Assembly (NCBI GenBank): GCA_002307115.1
Contig: DBTP01000156.1
Location: 1 to 5,028 of the forward strand
DNA from: Fibrobacter sp. UBA1313
GTDB lineage: Bacteria > Fibrobacterota > Fibrobacteria > Fibrobacterales > Fibrobacteraceae
Reading direction: 5' to 3'
Length of the DNA stretch: 5,028 nucleotides
The translations under genes and the position numbers were made by a program. The notes beneath the pieces are model-generated. The model saw nothing but the letters and a program-made list of their open reading frames with translations, did not search any database and was not told the DNA's origin. Below, piece by piece: positions 1-5,028 of this stretch. Each line of letters opens with the position of its first letter. The first letter of the stretch is position 1.

Positions 1-711
1 GTGATCGGCGTTTGGTATAACAACTTCTTTGGTGCGGAATCTTATGCCATGCTTCCGTATGATCAGTACATGCATCGCCTGGCGGCCTACTTCCAGCAGG
101 CGGACATGGAATCCAACGGCAAGACGGTGGACCGCGATTGCAAGCGCGTGGATTATCAGACAGGTCCCATCCTCTGGGGCGAACCGGGTACGAATGGTCA
201 GCACGCTTTCTACCAATTGATTCACCAAGGGACCAAACTGATTCCTTGTGATTTTATTGCGCCGGCAAACAGTCAGAACAAAGTCAGCGATCACCATCGC
301 AAGCTCCTTTCCAACTTCTTCGCGCAAACTGAAGCGCTGATGAACGGTAAGACTCTTGAGGTCGCTGCCGAAGAACTTCGGAAAGCGGGCAAGTCCGAAG
401 ATGAAATAGCGTTCCTCGCTCCTCATAAAGTTTTCGAAGGCAACAAGCCCACGAACAGCATCATGATGGAAAAGGTGGATCCTCGCACTCTCGGTGCTTT
501 GATCGCCATGTATGAACAGAAAATATTTGTTCAAGGCATTATCTGGAATGTCAACAGCTACGACCAATGGGGCGTGGAACTGGGCAAACAACTCGCGGGT
601 AAGATTCTTCCGGAACTTGAAAAAGGGGAAGCCGATGCGAGCATCCCACTTCACCATGATTCCAGCACCAATGGACTGATTCGTTGGTACTTAAATCATC
701 GGAAAGCGTAA
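1..711 (+). CDS. pgi: Glucose-6-phosphate isomerase, C-terminal 236 residues (5' end outside window)
   Basis: Cytoplasmic enzyme that interconverts glucose 6-phosphate and fructose 6-phosphate in glycolysis and gluconeogenesis. The fragment aligns by eye with the end of the roughly 550-residue bacterial/animal PGI family. The three catalytic residues are visible: Glu at fragment residue 37 (in MESNGK), His at 68 (in GEPGTNGQH) and Lys at 196 (in the signature YDQWGVELGK). The Glu-His and Glu-Lys spacings (31 and 159) equal those I recall for E. coli Pgi (355, 386, 514), so about 318 residues lie upstream of the window. The conserved end, HDSSTNGLIRWY, is present and the gene stops at TAA 709-711. 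The GTG at position 1 is an internal valine codon, not a start. There is no frameshift or missing key residue in the visible part. The identification is secure; only the 5' end is unknown. Confidence 0.98.
   Translation: MIGVWYNNFFGAESYAMLPYDQYMHRLAAYFQQADMESNGKTVDRDCKRVDYQTGPILWGEPGTNGQHAFYQLIHQGTKLIPCDFIAPANSQNKVSDHHRKLLSNFFAQTEALMNGKTLEVAAEELRKAGKSEDEIAFLAPHKVFEGNKPTNSIMMEKVDPRTLGALIAMYEQKIFVQGIIWNVNSYDQWGVELGKQLAGKILPELEKGEADASIPLHHDSSTNGLIRWYLNHRKA
701..706 (+). promoter_or_regulatory. Weak purine-rich ribosome binding site for the small gene at 716
   Basis: GGAAAG lies inside the last codons of pgi, nine bases before the TTG at 716. It matches the Shine-Dalgarno core only in part. It supports the TTG start because an in-frame TGA (713-715) stands directly before it, so no earlier start is possible in this frame. 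Confidence 0.3.
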
Positions 712-715
712 TTGA

Positions 716-1138
716 TTGACCGAAGCCATTAAAGTCATCATTCAAAATCGATCACCTCTGCTTTCGGAAGATTCAGAGGTGTTTCAGGAAATTCTCTCCT
801 TCTTTGGTGAAGGCGCGAAGATAATCCCTGATACTCTCGACTTGAATTCTTTTTTGGCTCCTCATCGATTGTATAGGGTGATCCGAATAAAGGAGAAATC
901 TTTTAAGGATTGCGCCTATAAGTTGGTGGATGATTTCCCTGAATTTGCCCATGCTTACGGCATGTTACGGTATTACAAAAGCCCTGGCGAAGTTTATTGG
1001 TCTGAAATAGAAAAAGCAGAAAATATTTTGAGTGATGCCATGACGATGGATGTCTATGGTTGGACCCCCGATGCATTTACGCTTTTTGAGAATGCAGATC
1101 CGGGCACGTATGAATTAGTGGCTATCCTTGCCTTTTGA
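716..1138 (+). CDS. Hypothetical protein of 140 residues, downstream of pgi
   Basis: I do not recognise this family. The protein is small and probably cytoplasmic: it has no signal peptide or membrane segment. It is acidic and rich in aromatic residues, with many Phe and Tyr in the second half, a helix-like stretch at about residues 19-31 and an Ala/Asp-rich one at about 99-110. The start is TTG at 716, the first codon after an in-frame stop. GTG at 779 (residue 22), preceded by GGAAG, is the only good alternative and would give about 119 residues. The gene ends with tandem TGA codons (1136-1141). It begins four bases after the pgi stop, so it is probably read from the pgi transcript. By eye it is more AT-rich than pgi. 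It could be a lineage-restricted protein or an eroded remnant, but the frame is open and ends in a regular way. Function unknown. Confidence 0.65.
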   Translation: MTEAIKVIIQNRSPLLSEDSEVFQEILSFFGEGAKIIPDTLDLNSFLAPHRLYRVIRIKEKSFKDCAYKLVDDFPEFAHAYGMLRYYKSPGEVYWSEIEKAENILSDAMTMDVYGWTPDAFTLFENADPGTYELVAILAF

Positions 1139-1164
1139 TGATATTGCCCTGGAAGCCGGTTCCC

Positions 1165-1197
1165 ACTCAAAAATATTTCAGAAGCGAGTTTTTGAGT
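1165..1197. terminator. 9-bp inverted repeat between convergent genes, possible weak bidirectional terminator
   Basis: ACTCAAAAA (1165-1173) and TTTTTGAGT (1189-1197) are perfect inverted copies around a 15-base loop. They lie in the 65-base gap between the two convergent transcription units, where a shared terminator is expected. The stem is AT-rich and no T-run follows it on either strand, so it is not a textbook intrinsic terminator. A competing 4-bp stem (GCGA 1184-1187 with TCGC 1197-1200) overlaps it. No better terminator is visible in 1139-1203. Confidence 0.35.
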
Positions 1198-1203
1198 CGC
1201 CTG

Positions 1204-3339
1204 TTAGGGAATAAATTCAAAACTCACGATTCCGGGAGTCTTCCCTTTGCGGCTTTTGAGATACTCGTCTAAGGGATGCTCTGTGACTTTCATCGCTATT
1301 TGTGAGGCATCGCGAAGGAGAGGTTTTTCGCCCTTGTTGAGAATAAGAAAACCGGTATGGGTGACATCAATTTTTTCGGAGTTCCCCACAAAGCCGATGC
1401 CGCGGATGGTGTTTTCTCCCTTCCATTCTATTTGCGCCCATTCCAAGGCTTTTTCGTAAGGGAGGTAGCGCACATAGGTTTGCGGGTCCGGTTTCCCATA
1501 AGCAAGATTCTTGCTGGCAAAGAATTCATTCTTAGGTAGCGTGCGGATTATCGTTGTATCGCCGGGGAGAGGAATAATTTTCGCATATTTTCCTTCCCCT
1601 ATCCAATCTTCTACAAAGTAATGCTTGCGATTCTTGTACCCGATTTTGCCACCGAAATAACGAACGCGCTGTAATTCTTTAAAAAGAGAATCTTCATGGG
1701 GACTTTGAGCGAGAGCGAGAACATGCTCAATGTAAGTCACACAATCCATGGAATCAATATTCACCAAAGGCTTCTGGTCAAGAGTATCCAAATAGCTTTC
1801 ACCTGTGGGGCCCAAAAGGTAGGGGCGCCCTAAGAGTTGTTTGGAAAAGTAAAGAATACGTTGGGAGTAACCTTGTACAGACATTCCTTGAATCCACAAG
1901 CCTTTCATCTCTAAAAGGGATTCAAAGCCATCGTTTGTTGCGTAGACAAGGCGAGACCAAAGAGTATCAATGAGATTTTTGCATTGATGATCTGAATTTT
2001 TTCCGGTCTCATTCAAGTAGAGAGCAACGGCTAACGTATCCCCATCAATGGTTAACACATAACCTACGAGCGCATGAGTCTCTGCTATGTAGCCCGTTTT
2101 AAAACAAGTACGCCAAGGGATCTTTATATTACTCATACGTTTGGCGGCGCTACCAATTTGCGGAGCGGCAAAACTTTGCATATAATAAGAGATCCGTTTG
2201 CTTTTAGCCATAAACGTGAGCATTTTTGTAATCATCGCCGGTTTTACTTTATTGGATGGCGATAATCCACAACCATCAAAAACCTGAAAGTCTGATGGAG
2301 AGATTCCTACGGATTTTAAAAATTGACTCTCTGCGCGTAATCCTCCGCTCACACTGCCTTCTTTGCCGATGATATTTCCCATATTACGGAAAAGCATTTC
2401 TGCATGTAAATTTTGGCTACGCTGATTGATTTCATCGAGGATGCTTAAAAGAGGAGCTGCCGAGATATGGGTTTCAAAAATTTCAATGCCGCGATGAACA
2501 TTAGGATCATCGATTACAATAAGGCCTTTATCTTGAAATGCCTTGCGGAGAGCCGCAATAAAATAAGCGTTGGGGTCGCGTACCGGAAGCACTAAGGTTG
2601 CAAAGTCTACTTTTGCTCCGATTTGCCCACTAAAAGTAATGATTGGGTTTTCTGAATCCATCGCATATTTCCACTTGCGACTTTTTCCTTCAGAAGTGAT
2701 GAGTTCATTTTTAATTTGTACGTAGCCCACTTCTGGATCTACAGAAATAATGGCTGTATCTTTGACATTTGCCCCTGGCTTCAGTGTCACCAGCACACAA
2801 TTATCATTGAATGCAAGGGGTGCCACTTCTGCACCATACCATGAATTAAAATAATTATTTCGCCAATGTTCTGGTTTTCGAGGACCTTTATAAAAACTGG
2901 TATCGGCGATGATTTTGCCACGAAGGGTATCAATGCCCATCGCTTTGAGAGAATCGGCCATTGCATACAATAAGAAAAAGGGACTGGAATAAAAACGACC
3001 CGAAATATTCGGATCCCCTTGTCCTTTGACGCGAACAAAGCCAGTAAATGTTTTTCCAGAAAGACTTCCTTCTAAATGTAAGGTGGTTTCTGGGGCGTAA
3101 TCTAAGGGGAGAAGGGAAAGCGCTGCTGCCGTGGTGAGTGTTTTGAGAGTGCTTGCGGGAGTGAAAAAATCATCGGCGCGAATATCCACAAGTTCTTGCC
3201 CTGTGCGAACAGAACGTACCGAAAGCCCCAAGCGCGCCCCTGGGGCAAGGGAATCCGCTAAATGTTGAAACTCAACTGCAGAGACCCCAGCAAAGGAGGT
3301 TTCCAAAAAACATAAAACAAAAAATAATATTTTTTTCAC
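1204..3339 (-). CDS. Two-domain cell-wall hydrolase: PBP4-type D-Ala-D-Ala carboxypeptidase/endopeptidase fused to a DUF1460 (NlpC/P60-like) amidase
   Basis: Predicted periplasmic enzyme of 711 residues. The start is GTG at 3339, whose bases overlap the stop of the upstream gene (GTGA) and which opens a clear signal peptide: Lys 2-3, hydrophobic 4-12, likely cleavage after Ala21. Residues 22-465 are a peptidase S13 (DacB/PBP4) domain. They contain SxxK at Ser63-Lys66, SxN at Ser308-Asn310 and KTG at Lys414-Gly416, with a roughly 240-residue insertion between the first two motifs, as is typical of PBP4. Other family marks are GQGDPNISG (106-114), WYGAEVAPLAFNDN (167-180) and DGCGLS (355-360, usually DGSGLS). 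Residues 485-711 match DUF1460: GRPYLLGP (504-511), DCVTYIEHVLALA with probable nucleophile Cys533, HYFVEDWI (573-580), catalytic His661 in VTHTGFL, and RDAS (676-679). The known activities of the families are removal of terminal D-Ala or cutting of cross-links, and cleavage of the MurNAc-L-Ala bond. E. coli PBP4 ends near the end of the first domain, so the last 240 residues are extra. Domain calls are strong; the activity of the fused protein is inferred. Confidence 0.9.
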   Translation of the reverse strand: MKKILFFVLCFLETSFAGVSAVEFQHLADSLAPGARLGLSVRSVRTGQELVDIRADDFFTPASTLKTLTTAAALSLLPLDYAPETTLHLEGSLSGKTFTGFVRVKGQGDPNISGRFYSSPFFLLYAMADSLKAMGIDTLRGKIIADTSFYKGPRKPEHWRNNYFNSWYGAEVAPLAFNDNCVLVTLKPGANVKDTAIISVDPEVGYVQIKNELITSEGKSRKWKYAMDSENPIITFSGQIGAKVDFATLVLPVRDPNAYFIAALRKAFQDKGLIVIDDPNVHRGIEIFETHISAAPLLSILDEINQRSQNLHAEMLFRNMGNIIGKEGSVSGGLRAESQFLKSVGISPSDFQVFDGCGLSPSNKVKPAMITKMLTFMAKSKRISYYMQSFAAPQIGSAAKRMSNIKIPWRTCFKTGYIAETHALVGYVLTIDGDTLAVALYLNETGKNSDHQCKNLIDTLWSRLVYATNDGFESLLEMKGLWIQGMSVQGYSQRILYFSKQLLGRPYLLGPTGESYLDTLDQKPLVNIDSMDCVTYIEHVLALAQSPHEDSLFKELQRVRYFGGKIGYKNRKHYFVEDWIGEGKYAKIIPLPGDTTIIRTLPKNEFFASKNLAYGKPDPQTYVRYLPYEKALEWAQIEWKGENTIRGIGFVGNSEKIDVTHTGFLILNKGEKPLLRDASQIAMKVTEHPLDEYLKSRKGKTPGIVSFEFIP
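3336..3339 (-). other. GTGA stop/start overlap coupling the two minus-strand genes
   Basis: Read on the - strand, the GTG start of the hydrolase (3339-3337) shares bases with the TGA stop of the binding-protein gene (3338-3336). Overlaps of this kind usually mean one mRNA and translation by terminating ribosomes. The sequence just upstream, AGAAGCGGAA, is purine-rich but not a strong ribosome binding site, which agrees with coupling. The overlap decides the start: the longer open frame, reaching 3471, has no signal peptide at its front and would lie inside the upstream gene. Confidence 0.85.
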
Positions 3340-4964
3340 TTCCGCTTCTGCCGCAGTCTTATCAAGTTGGCATACAATGTAGTACGAGAAAGACTTTGAA
3401 TCAAATGTAAACGACGTTCTGTGATAACGATGAAAATACAACTTACAAAAATAAAGAGAAGTAAAAACCAAGTAAACGTATTGGATTTGGAGTCGTCGCC
3501 ATCAATGGGAATAATCTTTTTTTTCGCCTTCCTTGGAGTAAAAACCTTTTCTGGAATAGGTTCCTCAAGGATGGAAACGATGGAAGAAATACTCATTTCA
3601 GAAGATTCCTGAATGTGTAGCGTTTCATTAATTTTATTCTGATTTTTAAGAATAATTTTAGCGAGTTCCAAATTTAAGTTGGCCCCTGTATTCCAGGAAA
3701 GACGATAAAGAGCTCCAATATCGTTTGTCATAGTAATCAATAAATTTTCGATGTGTGCCCATTCGGGAATATTCGGGAATGATCGTCCGTTCTCTATGCT
3801 CTTGAGCAAATTTTGATACCGTTTGTCGCGAGCCCATACGCTCATTACACTTCTGTCCGGTGGCAAAAATCCGATACGATGAGAATATTGATTAATGTTA
3901 TCGGCGCGCACAAAAAAGAGGAGCAGCTTACGGGCATTCCGATTGCTTTCGGAACTTTTGGGAATTGCCAAGTGGCTCCCCCCGATAAAAGGAATACTTC
4001 CAGCGGGGCCCGCAGGAATATTAAATAAAGCGAGCCCATCTTTACCAATAGGACTTTCCGAAAGACCTTGCTCAGAGGGCGGTAAATCCATTTTACGGAT
4101 GATCTCTGATGTACCTAGGAGAAACGCTTGTTCGCCATTGGTAAAGCGATTCACCACTTGAGCTGAATTTTCGCGTAAGGAATAAGGGGAATAGGCACTA
4201 TCACGAAGAATGGAAACATAATGCGCGATTCCTCTTAAGGTCGCCGAATCCAAAAGCGCGCTTCGCCATCCTTTTTTTGTCTCACGCACATAATCTCCGC
4301 CTGCGGTCCAAATAAAAGAGGCGAGTTGTTGGTGACCCGTCCAATCGCCTTTTCCTGGGAGACCAAAAGGAACCAACGGATATCCAGATTTGCGAACCCA
4401 CTGCGAATTAGAAAGGTAGTGAAGTATTCCCAAAAACTGCGCTTCTGTTTGTATGTCTTCTTCTTGAATGCCTAAGGAATCTGTTACAATACGGTTAGCG
4501 AAAAGGGTACGAACATCTAAAAACCAAGGGAGAGAATAGGTCCCCTTTTTTCCATAGACATGAGTCGCTCGCCAGCTTTCGGGAATAAAACGAGAAGAAT
4601 CCACCCGATCCAGAATGGGACTTAGATTTGCAAGATATCCCTTGTTTGCAAAAAAGGATACCCAGGTGGAGCCCAGTTGCAGCACATCGGGGCCATTCCC
4701 CGTTTCAAGTGCCTGAGAAATGCGAGCAAACGCTTCGCTCCAGTCAATAATTTCAAGGTGAACGGGGATTCTTGTTTCTGCAGTAAAATGATTCAATCCG
4801 TTTCGTATTGCATCTTGAGAACCGGGGCCGTTCGGCATTACCCACAAATGCAATGTGTCTCCGGCTGTAGGCTTTGCTGAAATGGGAATACAGGCAAATA
4901 CAAAAAACAAGAAAAGGAAAATAAATTTCCGACAGTGACAAAAAATGTTTTTCTTGAGTTTCAT
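3336..4964 (-). CDS. Membrane-anchored extracellular solute-binding protein, family 1 (sugar ABC-transporter type)
   Basis: Predicted 542-residue envelope protein. Residues 1-30 form a signal peptide (Lys/Arg-rich 2-13, hydrophobic 14-26, likely cleavage after Ala30). Residues 36-450 resemble family 1 solute-binding proteins (MalE/UgpB type). They open with DTLHLWVMPNG and contain GNGPDVLQLGSTWVSFFANKG (89-109, split here as GNGPDVLQLG and STWVSFFANKG), YSLPWFLD (143-150) and PAGPAGSIPFIGGSHLAIPKS (317-337, split as PAGPAGSIPF and IGGSHLAIPKS). Such proteins capture sugars or glycerol-phosphodiesters for an ABC importer. Unusually, the domain is followed by a basic linker (472-491), a transmembrane helix (about 497-515) and a tail with Arg/Lys at 517, 518, 527, 536, 538 and 540-542, which suggests a cytoplasmic end. 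I chose ATG 4964 because it puts the signal peptide at the N-terminus. GTG 4982 and TTG 5006 are in-frame alternatives, and none has a good ribosome binding site. No permease or ATPase gene is in the window. Ligand unknown. Confidence 0.85.
   Translation of the reverse strand: MKLKKNIFCHCRKFIFLFLFFVFACIPISAKPTAGDTLHLWVMPNGPGSQDAIRNGLNHFTAETRIPVHLEIIDWSEAFARISQALETGNGPDVLQLGSTWVSFFANKGYLANLSPILDRVDSSRFIPESWRATHVYGKKGTYSLPWFLDVRTLFANRIVTDSLGIQEEDIQTEAQFLGILHYLSNSQWVRKSGYPLVPFGLPGKGDWTGHQQLASFIWTAGGDYVRETKKGWRSALLDSATLRGIAHYVSILRDSAYSPYSLRENSAQVVNRFTNGEQAFLLGTSEIIRKMDLPPSEQGLSESPIGKDGLALFNIPAGPAGSIPFIGGSHLAIPKSSESNRNARKLLLFFVRADNINQYSHRIGFLPPDRSVMSVWARDKRYQNLLKSIENGRSFPNIPEWAHIENLLITMTNDIGALYRLSWNTGANLNLELAKIILKNQNKINETLHIQESSEMSISSIVSILEEPIPEKVFTPRKAKKKIIPIDGDDSKSNTFTWFLLLFIFVSCIFIVITERRLHLIQSLSRTTLYANLIRLRQKRK
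3420..3476 (-). other. C-terminal transmembrane segment of the solute-binding protein
   Basis: Codons 497-515 encode an uninterrupted stretch of Phe, Leu, Ile and Val with one Ser and one Cys, starting FTWFLLLFIFV. It is preceded by an acidic/polar GDDSKSN and followed by ERRLHL, so the positive-inside rule places the 27-residue basic tail in the cytoplasm and the binding domain outside. Ordinary family 1 binding proteins end without such a helix. Confidence 0.85.
3761..3780. repeat. Perfect 10-bp tandem duplication inside the binding-protein gene
   Basis: ATTCGGGAAT occurs twice back to back. Each unit is nearly self-complementary (ATTC/GAAT around GG). It lies in codons 395-401 of the solute-binding protein (SFPNIPE). 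Because ten is not a multiple of three, the two copies are read in different frames, and gain or loss of one copy would shift the frame. The gene is intact here. Confidence 0.9.
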
Positions 4965-4998
4965 TTTACCAGAAGGGAACACCTTATTTAGCAGATAG

Positions 4999-5017
4999 TT
5001 TCGCAAAATCAGCGAAA
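4999..5017. repeat. 6-bp inverted repeat upstream of the minus-strand gene pair
   Basis: TTTCGC (4999-5004) and GCGAAA (5012-5017) are exact inverted copies around a 7-base spacer. They lie 35-53 bases before the chosen ATG at 4964, in the leader of the - strand unit. The repeat could be an operator, part of the 5' untranslated hairpin, or chance. I see no convincing -35/-10 pair in the visible 64 bases, so the promoter may lie beyond the window. Confidence 0.4.
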
Positions 5018-5020
5018 AAC

Positions 5021-5028
5021 TGTGGATA
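5021..5028. promoter_or_regulatory. DnaA-box-like octamer at the window edge
   Basis: TGTGGATA matches eight of the nine bases of the DnaA box (TGTGGATAA, the complement of TTATCCACA); the ninth base is outside the window. It is a single copy upstream of the binding-protein gene, with no AT-rich unwinding region or neighbouring boxes visible. If real it is more likely a regulatory or titration site than an origin. A chance match is quite possible. Confidence 0.25.

Noticed and set aside
551..745. Minus-strand open frame across the pgi end
   Set aside because: It is antisense to the conserved C-terminus of pgi, has no family resemblance and no ribosome binding site.
3340..3471. Upstream extension of the hydrolase reading frame by 44 codons
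   Set aside because: It lies wholly inside the end of the binding-protein gene, and its first residues are not a signal peptide. GTG 3339 gives both a signal peptide and the GTGA overlap.
3813..4161. Overlapping open frames on both strands inside the binding-protein gene
   Set aside because: Their translations are low-complexity or unlike known proteins and lie within a gene with clear family motifs. They are chance frames.
4884..4898. Lipobox (VFAC) in the binding-protein signal peptide
   Set aside because: Phe at the -2 position does not fit the usual lipobox, and a signal peptidase I site after Ala30 fits well. The C-terminal helix already supplies an anchor.
4963..4971. Extended -10-like TGGTAAAAT on the minus strand
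   Set aside because: It overlaps the ATG at 4964, so it could not drive this gene, and no suitable start lies just downstream before the signal peptide ends.
4965..5006. Longer binding-protein start at TTG 5006 (14 more residues)
   Set aside because: It would push the signal peptide inward, and it has no ribosome binding site. ATG 4964 opens directly on the Lys-rich start of the signal peptide.
1..5028. A new defence, mobile or CRISPR-like system
   Set aside because: I found no spaced repeats, transposase, integrase, nuclease or toxin-antitoxin motifs. The only unusual biology I can support is the fused hydrolase and the anchored binding protein.

Overview
The window comes from a Gram-negative bacterium: two of its four proteins carry Sec-type signal peptides, and one is built from two periplasmic peptidoglycan-cleaving domains. 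I cannot fix the phylum. Moderate GC, the DUF1460-type amidase domain and the lack of strong Shine-Dalgarno sites would fit a Fibrobacterota/Bacteroidota-like lineage, but this is a weak inference. There are no tRNA or rRNA genes, insertion sequences, CRISPR repeats or other signs of a mobile island.

Layout. The left part (1-1138) reads on the + strand. It holds the last 236 codons of glucose-6-phosphate isomerase (pgi), cut by the window edge, and four bases later a small gene of unknown function (716-1138). A 65-base gap (1139-1203) contains a 9-bp inverted repeat and separates these genes from a convergent pair on the - strand. In their direction of transcription, that pair is a solute-binding-protein-like gene (4964 to 3336) followed by a two-domain cell-wall enzyme (3339 to 1204). 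The two overlap by four bases (GTGA), so they are almost certainly co-transcribed and probably translationally coupled. The last 64 bases (4965-5028) are the leader of this pair and carry a small inverted repeat and a DnaA-box-like octamer.

How the genes work together. Pgi is central glycolysis, and its position next to the other genes says little about them. The - strand pair is the more interesting part. The first protein looks like an ABC-type sugar-binding protein, but besides its signal peptide it has a C-terminal transmembrane helix and a basic tail, so it should be fixed to the inner membrane. The second joins a complete PBP4-type (peptidase S13) DD-carboxypeptidase/endopeptidase, with all three active-site motifs, to a complete DUF1460 (NlpC/P60-like) N-acetylmuramoyl-L-alanine amidase. 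One polypeptide could therefore cut both the D-Ala-D-Ala or cross-link bond and the glycan-peptide bond. A link between the anchored binding protein and peptidoglycan turnover is suggested only by the coupling and is not shown by the sequence.
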